The translations under genes were made by a program, and so were the position numbers. 64,000 nt of DNA, taken from Pseudomonas lini (lineage in GTDB: Bacteria; Pseudomonadota; Gammaproteobacteria; Pseudomonadales; Pseudomonadaceae). Under the pieces are notes generated by a model. That model had not been told where the DNA came from and ran no database searches. It saw nothing but the letters and a program-made list of their open reading frames with translations. Numbering within the stretch: position 1 is the stretch's first letter; every line of letters begins with the position of its first letter. Positions 17,790 to 26,030 of this stretch are shown piece by piece. The stretch covers positions 1 through 64,000 of the forward strand of contig NZ_JYLB01000006.1 in assembly GCF_001042905.1 (NCBI RefSeq), written 5' to 3'.

Positions 17790-17809
17790 TTGACCGTGTT
17801 CCAGTCAGG

Positions 17810-20488
17810 TCATGCTGCGTCGCTGAAGTCGTAGTGCAATTCATTATCCCGGGCGCTGATTCGCACGCCTGCCAGCGCTTTGCCTTCGAGCATGCGGGTG
17901 AGGAATTCACGGCTCATGTCCGGCAGCAGGCTGTTGGTCAGAATGGTGTCGATCATTCGCCCACCGCTTTCGGTTTCGGTGCAGCGGGAGACGATCAGGT
18001 CGATCACCGCGTCGTCGTAATCGAAGGCCACTTTATGGGTGTTCTCCACGCGCTTTTTGATACGGTTGAGCTGCAGGCGGGTAATGGCCTTGAGCATCTC
18101 GTCGCTGAGCGGGTAGTACGGAATGGTCACCAGGCGGCCCAGCAATGCCGGCGGGAAAATCTCCAGCAGCGGCTGGCGCAAGGCCTTGGCGATCTCTTCG
18201 GGCTCGGGCACGTTTTGTGGGTCTTTGCAGACCCGGGCAATCAACTCGGTGCCAGCGTTGGTGGTCAGCAGAATCAAGGTGTTCTTGAAGTCGATCACCC
18301 TGCCTTCGCCGTCCTCCATCACGCCTTTATCAAAGACCTGGAAGAAGATCTCATGCACGTCCGGGTGGGCTTTTTCCACCTCGTCCAGCAGCACCACGCT
18401 GTAGGGTTTGCGCCGCACGGCTTCGGTCAGCACGCCGCCTTCGCCATAGCCGATATAGCCCGGTGGCGCGCCCTTGAGGGTGGATACGGTGTGAGCTTCC
18501 TGGAATTCGCTCATGTTGATGGTGATGACGTTCTGCTCACCGCCGTACATGGCTTCGGCCAGGGCCAGGGCCGTTTCGGTCTTGCCCACGCCGGAGGTGC
18601 CCGCGAGCATGAACACGCCAATCGGCTTGCTCGGGTTGTCGAGGCCGGCGCGGGAGGTCTGGATGCGCTTGGCGATCATCTGCAAGGCGTGGTCCTGGCC
18701 GATGATGCGTTTCTTCAGGTGCTGGTCGAGGTTGAGCACGGTTTCCAGTTCGTTACGGGCCATGCGGCCCACCGGAATACCCGTCCAGTCGGCGACCACC
18801 GAGGCCACGGCCTGGTAATCGACCGTCGGCAGAATCAGCGGGGTTTCCCCTTGCAGAGCACTGAGACGCTGTTGCAGGTCCACCAGTTTCTCGCACAGGG
18901 CGTGGCTTTCGTCACTGCCAACGTCGCGGTCGACCACACCGACGCTTTCGCGCAGGGTGGCGCGGGTGGCGAGCAGTTCGTCCACCAGGGTTTTCTCTTC
19001 GGCCCAGCGGCTTTCGAGTTCGGTCAGGCGTTCGCGCTCGGCGGCCAGCAGGTTTTCGCTGTTGCTCTGGCGGGCGCCGATGACGATGCCGATGGCGTGC
19101 TCGCGGGCGATGATTTGCAGTTCGGTTTCCAGCGCCTCGATGCGACGACGGCTGTCGTCCACTTCGGCCGGCACGGCGTGCAGGCTGATGGCGACCCGGG
19201 CGCAAGCGGTGTCCAGCAGGCTCACGGATTTGTCCGGCAATTGGCGCGCAGGGATGTAGCGATGGGACAGCTTGACCGAGGCTTCCAGGGCTTCGTCAAG
19301 GATCTGCACCTTATGGTGTTTTTCCATGGTCGAGGCCACGCCGCGCATCATCAACAGCGCCTTGTCTTCGGACGGCTCGGCGACTTGCACCACCTGGAAG
19401 CGGCGGGTCAGGGCCGGGTCTTTCTCGATATGCTTCTTGTACTCGGCCCAGGTCGTGGCGGCCACGGTGCGCAGGGTGCCCCGGGCCAGGGCCGGTTTGA
19501 GCAGGTTGGCCGCGTCCCCGGTGCCGGCGGCGCCACCGGCACCTACCAGCGTGTGGGCTTCGTCGATAAACAGAATGATCGGTTTTGGCGAGGCCTGGAC
19601 GTCTTCGATGACCTGGCGCAGGCGCTGTTCGAATTCACCTTTCATGCTCGCGCCGGCCTGCAACAGGCCGACGTCGAGGCTGCGCAATTCCACGTCCTTG
19701 AGCGCTGGCGGCACGTCACCGGCGACGATGCGCAGGGCAAAACCTTCGACCACGGCGGTTTTACCGACACCGGCTTCACCGGTCAGAATTGGATTGTTCT
19801 GCCGACGGCGCATGAGGATGTCCACCAGTTGGCGGATTTCTTCGTCACGCCCGACAATCGGATCAAGCTTGCCGCTGCGGGCCTGCTCGGTGAGGTCGAC
19901 GGTAAAACGCTTGAGCGCTTCCTGCTTGCCCATGGCGCTTGGGGCCATGGCGCCGCTGGCTTCACCGGGCACGCTGCCGGCGTTGAAACCGTCGCTGGCG
20001 CTGAGCGCATTTTCCGGCGAGTCACCGACGTATTCGTCAAAACGCTCGCTCAGGGCCTCGACCTTGATCTTGTCAAACTCTGCCGACAGCCCCAGTAGTC
20101 CATGGCGCAGGCTCGGCGTCTTGAGGATGCCCAGCACCAGGTAACCGGTACGCACCTGGCTTTCGCCGAACATCAGGCTGCCGTAGACCCAGCCACGCTC
20201 CACGGCTTCTTCCACATGGGAGGACAAGTCAGTAATTGAAGTCGAGCCACGTGGCAAACGGTCCAGGGCTTCGGTCAAGTCACGGGCCAGGCGCGCCGGT
20301 TCGATATTGAACTGACGGATGATGCGGTGCAGGTCTGAGTCCTGCAGTTGCAGCAACTGATGAAACCAGTGGGCCAGCTCCACATAAGGGTTACCGCGCA
20401 ACTTGCAGAACACGGTGGCGGCTTCGATGGCTTTGTAGGCCACGCTGTTGAGTTTGCCGAATAACGCGGCGCGACTGATTTCACCCAT
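17810..20488 (-). CDS. clpV: ClpV (TssH) sheath-recycling AAA+ ATPase
   Basis: An 892-residue Clp/Hsp100 ATPase that disassembles the contracted TssB-TssC sheath so its subunits can be reused. It has an N-terminal Clp-N domain (about 1-150), a first AAA module with Walker A GEAGVGKT near 237, a coiled middle region (about 400-520) and a second AAA module with AGTSGVGKTETALALAEA near 630. The ClpB C-terminal domain follows. The second ATG (20488) is preferred because AAGGAG lies eight bases upstream of it; the first (20494) is only two bases from that site. Its start overlaps the end of tssG. It is the last gene of the minus-strand H1-type operon. Confidence 0.96.
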   Translation of the reverse strand: MGEISRAALFGKLNSVAYKAIEAATVFCKLRGNPYVELAHWFHQLLQLQDSDLHRIIRQFNIEPARLARDLTEALDRLPRGSTSITDLSSHVEEAVERGWVYGSLMFGESQVRTGYLVLGILKTPSLRHGLLGLSAEFDKIKVEALSERFDEYVGDSPENALSASDGFNAGSVPGEASGAMAPSAMGKQEALKRFTVDLTEQARSGKLDPIVGRDEEIRQLVDILMRRRQNNPILTGEAGVGKTAVVEGFALRIVAGDVPPALKDVELRSLDVGLLQAGASMKGEFEQRLRQVIEDVQASPKPIILFIDEAHTLVGAGGAAGTGDAANLLKPALARGTLRTVAATTWAEYKKHIEKDPALTRRFQVVQVAEPSEDKALLMMRGVASTMEKHHKVQILDEALEASVKLSHRYIPARQLPDKSVSLLDTACARVAISLHAVPAEVDDSRRRIEALETELQIIAREHAIGIVIGARQSNSENLLAAERERLTELESRWAEEKTLVDELLATRATLRESVGVVDRDVGSDESHALCEKLVDLQQRLSALQGETPLILPTVDYQAVASVVADWTGIPVGRMARNELETVLNLDQHLKKRIIGQDHALQMIAKRIQTSRAGLDNPSKPIGVFMLAGTSGVGKTETALALAEAMYGGEQNVITINMSEFQEAHTVSTLKGAPPGYIGYGEGGVLTEAVRRKPYSVVLLDEVEKAHPDVHEIFFQVFDKGVMEDGEGRVIDFKNTLILLTTNAGTELIARVCKDPQNVPEPEEIAKALRQPLLEIFPPALLGRLVTIPYYPLSDEMLKAITRLQLNRIKKRVENTHKVAFDYDDAVIDLIVSRCTETESGGRMIDTILTNSLLPDMSREFLTRMLEGKALAGVRISARDNELHYDFSDAA

Positions 20489-21533
20489 GCTCATGGCTCC
20501 TTGAGATCTGTGAGGTGTTGGCCTGCTCGGCGTAGTGCCGGGCCAGTATTAAATCCTTGGCATCTTTTTCGGGTTGGCCCAGCCAGGTATTGAAACCCAG
20601 GCGGAACTGGCGATTGAGTTGCAACGCCGGTACTTCGGGCTGTTTCAGAATCAGGTTCAGATCCCAGTCCAGTTCATGGCCCAGGTATTCGGCCACCCAG
20701 GCCACCAGCTCATTGAAGGGTTGGCTACCGGGCAGCATGCCCATGTAGTCATCCAGCTTGAGTGGGCCCAGGCGAATGCGGAATTTGTGCTGGCGATCCC
20801 AGACGTAACGGCCCAGGCAAAAATCCACGCCCAATTGATGGGCGCTGACGCCCACGCGGCTGCGTTCCGGCAGCTCCAGCCATTGGCCGACGTACTCTTC
20901 GATCTCCACCGGCAGGCCGAAGTACTCGCTGAGAATGGCCTTCAAACCATCCGGGTAGCGGGTTTGTGCCGACAGATGACCGCTGTAATGCAACTTCGCC
21001 GTGTCGGGGATCAGCCCTTGTTTGAGCAGGCTCGGCATGCCCCGGCCGCTCAGTGCCGCCAGGCGTGCCGACCAGTAGTCATCGTCCGGGCGGTCATGGC
21101 TGACCGTCGGCCGCGCTTCGGCCCAGGCCCGGTAAAACAGGCTCAGCAGACGGTGATGGAACACATCCAGGAAGCGTTTACTGGTGCTGTCGGCGTTGTT
21201 GCGCTGGCGTTCGCGCACATATTCGGTGATGTGCAGCGGCAATGGGCCGTTGGGGCCGCCGAGGCCGAAAAAGAACTGCTCCAGGCGCGCCGGCGCACCG
21301 TCGACGCCCGGCTGTACTGACGCCAGGGTCGCCGGGGCGAAGGTGCAATCGGCCTGTTGCCCAAGGCGCAGCGGATCATCGGCCAGGCGCAACGAATGGC
21401 CCAGGCGCGGCAGGTCAGGCGATTCGCACTCGATGCGCCGCAACGCCTGGAAGAAGTCGTATTCCCAGGGCTCCTGGTGCATCGCGTCCAGGGTACTCAC
21501 AGGGTCGGACGGCGTCCGGGCTTGGCTTTCCAT
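20481..21533 (-). CDS. tssG: TssG baseplate subunit
   Basis: A 350-residue T6SS baseplate wedge protein (ImpH/VasB family; EPWEYDFFQALRRIE, then ADDPLRLGQ). Together with TssF, TssE and TssK it forms the wedges around the VgrG hub in the cytoplasm. The ATG start overlaps the end of tssF by 37 bases. A GTG at 21500 that overlaps the tssF stop as GTGA is an equally plausible start and would remove 11 residues. It overlaps clpV downstream, so translation of the block is coupled. Confidence 0.94.
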   Translation of the reverse strand: MESQARTPSDPVSTLDAMHQEPWEYDFFQALRRIECESPDLPRLGHSLRLADDPLRLGQQADCTFAPATLASVQPGVDGAPARLEQFFFGLGGPNGPLPLHITEYVRERQRNNADSTSKRFLDVFHHRLLSLFYRAWAEARPTVSHDRPDDDYWSARLAALSGRGMPSLLKQGLIPDTAKLHYSGHLSAQTRYPDGLKAILSEYFGLPVEIEEYVGQWLELPERSRVGVSAHQLGVDFCLGRYVWDRQHKFRIRLGPLKLDDYMGMLPGSQPFNELVAWVAEYLGHELDWDLNLILKQPEVPALQLNRQFRLGFNTWLGQPEKDAKDLILARHYAEQANTSQISRSHEHG

Positions 21534-23356
21534 CGCATGATCTCGCCGCGTTCGGTGGTACGGATCACCGTCTCGGTAAAACTGTTGATCGACACGTAGC
21601 GTGCCAGGAAGCGCTCGAACACTGCACCGAGCAAGAAGACTCCAGTGCCGCGAAACGCGTTTTCATCGAATTCCAGGGTGATCTCCAGGCCACGACCAAA
21701 CACGATCGGACCGGGCATTGGCAAGCGTCGGGTGCAGGCCTTGCTGCTGACTTCGCGCAGGCCTTCGATCTGCAATTGCAACGCCGCATCGTTGCTGTCG
21801 CCGTACAGGCGCAGCAGTTCGCGCAGGGCAGCGGCGCCTTGGCCTTGTTCGCTGAGGGACAAGTAATTCAGCGAAAGCTGGCTGATCAACCGCCACGCCT
21901 TGGCGTCATGGGCATGGCTGGCGCGTGGGCGACTCGGGCCTGCTACGCAGCGCACCGCCGCTACCGGTGCGCTGTCGGCCAGGGTGAAGTCGGTCTTGCT
22001 GTTGCCCACGCTCATGAACAGCGGCAGGTCGCGGTTGGTGCACAACGCTGTTACGCCCAGTTGGCGCAGGTCGTGGCGATAAGGCGCCTGCTGGCTGTCC
22101 ACCAGGCTGACGAAGGTTTCGCTGCCGATGTAAGTCGAGCGCGGGCCGTTGCGCCGCTGGCCGCTGGACAGCACGCGGGGTTCGCGTCGCACCGTGTACC
22201 AGGCCTGATCGCGGCCGTAACGAGACGGATCGCGTACCGCATAGAACGGCAAAAAAGGCTGCTCCGACCCGGTGCCGTGGCCGGTGAGGGTAGTCAGGGA
22301 ATGAATCTCGAAATCCATCGGCCGGGTGCGGTCGGCGATCACATGGTGTTCATTGACCCGTTCCGACAAGTGGATGCGATCCAGGCGCTTGGGAAACAAG
22401 TTGATTGCCGGGGTGCAGAACGGCAGGAACTGCGCGGCTCCGACGCTGCCTTCCAGGCTCGGATCGTGACGGTCGAACAGCACGATCAACTCCAGTTCCT
22501 GGCCGTCGCAGCGTTTGACCGCCCGGCTCAACTGGGTGAAGTCGACAAACAGAAAGCGCTGGGGCAGGGCGAAATATTCCTGCAACAGGCGATAGCCCTG
22601 GAAGGCCCGCGAGACCACTGGCAGCGCGGCGTCGGTATCGTCGAATCCCTGGGAGCGCAGTGCATCCTGCGGCAGGCGTTCCACCCAATCACCGCCGGGC
22701 TGACGGGCGAACACGGCGCAGACGTTGCCCAGTAGCTGTTCGTAGAGGCGGAAGGGCTGCTCGTCTGCGCCGTTGAGGTACAGCGGCAGGTTGTCCAGGG
22801 CCAGACTGTTGAACGGTAGTTCGGCGCCGGTGCGCAGGGTCAGGCGCAGACCGGCTTTGGCCTTGGGTTCGCTGGCGGCCAAGCGCCCGAGCATGGCGGA
22901 CGGGTTGCCGAAGTACTCGGCCTGGCTGACCTGCAACGGCCACAACGTCACCGCGTGGGCGGTGCGGTACTCGCAGCAGGTTTGGGTTTCGCGGCCCAGG
23001 GCGGTGCGCAGGACCGTGTCCCGGGGAAGCGGGAAGCCGCTGCTCAGCGAGCCTTCATCGGGGTCGGCCTGCAATTGCACCACGGTCATCGACGGTGTCG
23101 GCGCCAGGTAATGGGGGTAAGCGATTTCCAACAGGTTGTGGGTGAAGGTCGGGTATTCGGCGTCGAGCTTGAGCTGTACTCGCGCCGTCAGATAAGCAAA
23201 CCCTTCCAGCAAGCGCTCGACGTACGGGTCGGCGCAGTCCATGCCGGACAACGTCAGCCGACTGGCGATTTTCGGGTATTCCTGAGCGAACTCCGCCGCG
23301 CTTTCGCGCACGTGATGCAACTCCTGGTTGTACAGTTCCAGCAGGCGCGGATTCAT
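21497..23356 (-). CDS. tssF: TssF baseplate subunit (cluster 1)
   Basis: A 619-residue baseplate wedge protein (ImpG/VasA family), starting MNPRLLELYNQELHHVRESA, followed by the family's YPKIASRL and LLEGFAYLTARVQLKLD. The ATG at 23356 overlaps the tssE stop as ATGA and fits the family start. The open frame continues 33 codons upstream, but that part lies inside tssE in another frame. It partners TssG at two copies per wedge in known systems. It is a paralogue of the TssF at 62213-64000, with only moderate similarity, as expected for different T6SS subtypes. Confidence 0.95.
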   Translation of the reverse strand: MNPRLLELYNQELHHVRESAAEFAQEYPKIASRLTLSGMDCADPYVERLLEGFAYLTARVQLKLDAEYPTFTHNLLEIAYPHYLAPTPSMTVVQLQADPDEGSLSSGFPLPRDTVLRTALGRETQTCCEYRTAHAVTLWPLQVSQAEYFGNPSAMLGRLAASEPKAKAGLRLTLRTGAELPFNSLALDNLPLYLNGADEQPFRLYEQLLGNVCAVFARQPGGDWVERLPQDALRSQGFDDTDAALPVVSRAFQGYRLLQEYFALPQRFLFVDFTQLSRAVKRCDGQELELIVLFDRHDPSLEGSVGAAQFLPFCTPAINLFPKRLDRIHLSERVNEHHVIADRTRPMDFEIHSLTTLTGHGTGSEQPFLPFYAVRDPSRYGRDQAWYTVRREPRVLSSGQRRNGPRSTYIGSETFVSLVDSQQAPYRHDLRQLGVTALCTNRDLPLFMSVGNSKTDFTLADSAPVAAVRCVAGPSRPRASHAHDAKAWRLISQLSLNYLSLSEQGQGAAALRELLRLYGDSNDAALQLQIEGLREVSSKACTRRLPMPGPIVFGRGLEITLEFDENAFRGTGVFLLGAVFERFLARYVSINSFTETVIRTTERGEIMRWKAKPGRRPTL

Positions 23357-23865
23357 GGGCGTCTCCGCTGTTCGGCGTTGACCACTCGCACATGGCCGGA
23401 TTCCAGGTCCAGATCGGTTTGCAGCATCAGGCGCAGCGGCACTGGCTGCGCCCAAAGATCGCCTTCGATCTCGAAACTCAGGGCGTTGTGGTTCATCTCG
23501 GCGGATGCCCGGGCCCGCACGCGCAAAGTATTACGCAGAATCCGCGGTTCGAATGTGGCGATAGCCTGGTGGATCAGTGCTTCAAGCGCCGCGATATCGA
23601 CGTTCGACGCACTGTTGCCGGCCAGGGCTGGCAGCCCGAAGTTGACCACTGACGTGCCGGCCGGGGTGTGCAACGTCGCATCGGCGCTGAGCAACGAAGT
23701 GGTGTTGAGCAGCCACGCCAAGTCACGCAGCACCGAGGCTTTCAGTTGGGTCAGGGAGAGCACGCGCTTGTCGGCGCTTTCCTTGAGGTTGCTCGGGTCG
23801 TCGTCGGTCAACCGGTCCAGCAGGGACGGTTGCAGGCGATCGCGGGTGGCGATTTCGGTTACCAC
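23353..23865 (-). CDS. tssE: TssE baseplate subunit (gp25-like, cluster 1)
   Basis: A 170-residue gp25/GpW-like baseplate protein that helps start sheath polymerisation. It starts with GTG at 23865, inside the last codons of the preceding immunity gene (GTGGTAA shared), so translation is coupled. The gp25-like core lies at about 45-155 (DLAWLLNTTSL; FEPRILRNTLRVRARAS). Its first 19 codons also exist as an extra copy at 24298-24353, in front of the second immunity gene, revealing a tandem duplication. Confidence 0.94.
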   Translation of the reverse strand: MVTEIATRDRLQPSLLDRLTDDDPSNLKESADKRVLSLTQLKASVLRDLAWLLNTTSLLSADATLHTPAGTSVVNFGLPALAGNSASNVDIAALEALIHQAIATFEPRILRNTLRVRARASAEMNHNALSFEIEGDLWAQPVPLRLMLQTDLDLESGHVRVVNAEQRRRP

Positions 23866-24284
23866 GTAAATGGCCCCACATACATTTTTTGGTCTCCGCC
23901 CGAGCCGCAGGACGCATACGTATTAACCGTTCCCGCTTCCAGGCCCCCCTGGATCTTGCGAATAGCCTGCATTTTGCTGAGGCAGTCGCGGCTGGGCGCA
24001 GGCATGTGTTCGCTACGCCAGACCGAAAATATCGGGGTGTCGTTGAAAGTCTCTACGCGCAACTGCTGCTGTTTATTCAGGCTGAAGCTGCAAGGCCATT
24101 CCATGTCCAGCTTCATGCGATTCTGGTCGGGTTTGACCAGCGTGCATTGACCCTGGTCGTCAACCAGTCTGAGTTGCTGCCCAACAAAGACTGTCTGGGT
24201 TATTGGCGTTTCGGCATGTTCGGCCCATGCGCTCGGGATGATAAAGTTCATCGCCAGGCCCACGGCGAGCAGATGTTTTTCCAT
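23859..24284 (-). CDS. putative Tae4 immunity protein, second copy
   Basis: A 141-residue exported protein: MEKHLLAVGLAMNFIIPSAWA is a signal peptide with an AWA-type cleavage site. The mature part has conserved paired cysteines (DDQGQCTLVKP, MEWPCSF, PSRDCLSKMQAIRKI, YASCG). It is clearly a paralogue of the protein at 24347-24793. Since it lies downstream of the Tae4 amidase gene and is periplasmic, I infer it protects against the amidase. I cannot confirm membership in the Tai4 family by eye. The open frame runs upstream in frame through a duplicated tssE start (to 24353), so an N-terminally extended product is formally possible. The ATG at 24284 with GGGA upstream is preferred. Confidence 0.75.
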   Translation of the reverse strand: MEKHLLAVGLAMNFIIPSAWAEHAETPITQTVFVGQQLRLVDDQGQCTLVKPDQNRMKLDMEWPCSFSLNKQQQLRVETFNDTPIFSVWRSEHMPAPSRDCLSKMQAIRKIQGGLEAGTVNTYASCGSGGDQKMYVGPFTW

Positions 24285-24297
24285 TACGCGAATTCCC

Positions 24298-24353
24298 AAC
24301 CGATCCAGCAGAGACGGTTGCAGGCGATCACGGGTGGCGATTTCGGTTACCAC
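24298..24353 (-). repeat. duplicated 5' end of tssE
   Basis: This stretch translates to VVTEIATRDRLQPSLLDRL, the same as the start of TssE, and matches the DNA at 23810-23865 with only a few substitutions. The similarity continues into the 3' ends of the two immunity genes (KMFTALFRW and KMYVGPFTW). It marks the junction of a tandem duplication of [immunity gene + tssE start]. Confidence 0.9.
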
Positions 24354-24793
24354 CGGAATAGCGCCGTAAACATTTTCTGGTCTTGCTGGCCAAGCCCGCA
24401 CATGGCGCTGGGGTTGACCGACGAAGCTTCCAGAACGCCATTGATTTTGCGTACAGCCTGGGATTTTGTATCGCAGTCCCGACTGGGCGGTGGTTCGGGC
24501 ATGCTCCGTTCGACTAGAAAGATCGGAACGCCTTTGAACATTTCTACCCGCAATTCACCCTTTGGGTTCAGGTTGAAATAGCACGGCCATTCCATGCCCA
24601 GTTCCAGATGAGTCTGATCAGGTTTGAGGACCGCGCATTGACCGTTCAGGTCGACCAACTTAAGTGCCTGGCCCGCGAATGTTCCTTGAGTGCGAGCCGG
24701 TGCGTCGAGTTGATCGGGGTCGGTTTCAGCGCAGGCATTCAAGCTGATCAACAGGCTGCACAGGAGTGTGGCCCGTAGCGTTGGTCCTATCAT
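24347..24793 (-). CDS. putative Tae4 immunity lipoprotein, first copy
   Basis: A 148-residue protein with an N-terminal signal and a lipobox-like LLISLNAC, so probably a lipoprotein facing the periplasm. The mature part shares with the next gene the pattern LVDxxGQC, MEWPC, PSRDC, SQAVRKI and a terminal KMF..W. It starts with an ATGA overlap to the tae4 stop, so it is the natural first choice for immunity to the amidase. The downstream paralogue has a cleavable signal peptide instead of a lipobox, so the two proteins would sit at different periplasmic positions. Confidence 0.78.
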   Translation of the reverse strand: MIGPTLRATLLCSLLISLNACAETDPDQLDAPARTQGTFAGQALKLVDLNGQCAVLKPDQTHLELGMEWPCYFNLNPKGELRVEMFKGVPIFLVERSMPEPPPSRDCDTKSQAVRKINGVLEASSVNPSAMCGLGQQDQKMFTALFRW

Positions 24794-25227
24794 GTCAACT
24801 CCCAGAACCAGACCTGTCTGGAAAGGAAGTCACCATCAAAGAAGCCTTTGGTTCGGCCACGATTCCATAGATCGATGTGGTCGCCTGAACGTTGGCCTTC
24901 AGACTCTTGTGCACGGGCAAAGCAATCCTTGAAAAAGATGATCCCGGTCTTCTGGCTGAGCGTCAGCCGATCGGCTGCGCTACCACTCAAAATGGTCGGG
25001 CGCCCTAAATGATGCCGCCAGAGCCAGTTTGCCAGGGACTCGGCGCCACGGGCGTGGTCATGCTTGCATTTGGGATCGGTATAGGTCGACTTGTTGACCT
25101 TGATGCTCAACTCGCCATTCAACGCGACACTCATGCGAATCGCGCACTGGTTGCCCCAAGGCTGGTCGCAGGGATCCTTGACGGTGGGATAGCTGCTCCA
25201 CAAATTAATAAACGAAGGTTTGGCCAT
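24790..25227 (-). CDS. tae4: Tae4-type peptidoglycan amidase effector
   Basis: A 145-residue T6SS amidase of the Tae4 family, an NlpC/P60-like cysteine peptidase that cuts the peptide stem of peptidoglycan in the victim's periplasm. Visible catalytic pattern: GNQCAIRMSVAL with Cys28, and GDHIDLWN with His117 and Asp119. KTGIIFFKDCF lies between them. It starts MAKPSFINLW without a signal peptide, as expected for an effector carried inside the Hcp tube. It lies directly after hcp, the typical place for an Hcp-delivered cargo, and before two paralogous exported proteins. It occupies the position where HSI-I-type loci usually carry tagJ. Confidence 0.9.
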   Translation of the reverse strand: MAKPSFINLWSSYPTVKDPCDQPWGNQCAIRMSVALNGELSIKVNKSTYTDPKCKHDHARGAESLANWLWRHHLGRPTILSGSAADRLTLSQKTGIIFFKDCFARAQESEGQRSGDHIDLWNRGRTKGFFDGDFLSRQVWFWELT

Positions 25228-25308
25228 GACTCAGACACCGGATGGGAAAGGATTGGATTCGAGCAAGCACCAAAATGCCCCCGACGTATAACGGCGGGGG
25301 CATGTTCG

Positions 25309-25797
25309 TTACACCTTGACGTTCTGGCGGATGTTCCAGCCGAATTTGACCGGCCCGCCTTCCTTGGTGCCATCGGCTTTTTGCGGCTGGTAGTCCACCA
25401 GCACCTTGGCGAAGTTCAGGGTCAGGTTTTCGGTCAGGCGATCATCGCTACCCGAGCCGCCGCTGCTCAGGGACGTGACCAGCACTTCTTCCAGATTGAT
25501 GATCATGTACTCGACCTGGCTTTCGCCGCCGGCCTTGCGCACGGTCAGCTTGACCTTGTCGATGTGCTTGCCGCTGGCGCAGTGCATCATCAGGTTCGGT
25601 GAGGCTTTGTCGACGTACTTGGTCAGCGACAGGTCCTGGATGTTCACCTTGCCGGCACCGCCGCCGCTGCCCACGTGCATATTGCCGGACTGAGACATGC
25701 CCCAGCTCCAGTTCAAGACGTCGATTTCGTCCTTGTGGGCCTTGTCCATAGACTCGCCCTTGATGTCGCCGATCTTGATGAAAATATCAACAGCCAT
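25309..25797 (-). CDS. hcp: Hcp tube protein (cluster 1)
   Basis: A 162-residue Hcp (TssD) that forms the hexameric inner tube. It starts MAVDIFIKIGDIKGES, a close match to Hcp1 of the H1-type system. GGGAGA lies upstream of the ATG at 25797, so the nine extra codons of open frame upstream are not used. Body motifs include LTKYVDKASPNLMMHCASG. It stands between tssC (with a REP doublet in the gap) and tae4, and probably acts as chaperone and carrier for Tae4. It is the only hcp in the window. Confidence 0.96.
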   Translation of the reverse strand: MAVDIFIKIGDIKGESMDKAHKDEIDVLNWSWGMSQSGNMHVGSGGGAGKVNIQDLSLTKYVDKASPNLMMHCASGKHIDKVKLTVRKAGGESQVEYMIINLEEVLVTSLSSGGSGSDDRLTENLTLNFAKVLVDYQPQKADGTKEGGPVKFGWNIRQNVKV

Positions 25798-25921
25798 GTT
25801 CTCTCCCTGTGTGGTCTCTACCACATTGTTTGGTTAACGCCGACCTTGCGAAATCTGTTCAAAGCTCCTGCAGAATCACGCTTCTCGGGCCTGTCCCAAA
25901 TGCCAGTCAAGGCACAGAACC

Positions 25922-26009
25922 TGTGGGAGCCGGGCTTGCCCGCGATGCAGGCACTGCGGTTTTCAGCCGGACCGCGTTGATGCCATCGCGGGCAAGCCCG
26001 GCTCCCACA
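25922..26009. repeat. REP doublet between tssC and hcp
   Basis: A 26-base arm starting TGTGGGAGCCGGGCTTGCCC at 25922-25947 is repeated as its exact reverse complement at 25984-26009, with a GC-rich spacer. It lies inside the operon between the tssC stop and the hcp start (about 230 bp). Such a structure could stabilise or insulate the very abundant hcp message relative to the upstream sheath genes. Confidence 0.9.
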
Positions 26010-26030
26010 CAAGCGTGCCTCTGCAGGTTT

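Noticed and set aside
17658..17809. CRISPR or IS end signals in the repeat-rich gap
   Set aside because: Only one inverted pair is present with no direct repeats, spacers or transposase; it is a REP doublet.
17834..20098. Plus-strand open frame of 754 codons opposite clpV
   Set aside because: Antisense shadow of a conserved ATPase; no start signals and a composition typical of such shadows.
23356..23455. N-terminal extension of TssF
   Set aside because: The extra 33 residues lie within tssE in another frame and do not fit the family start MNPRLLELYNQEL.
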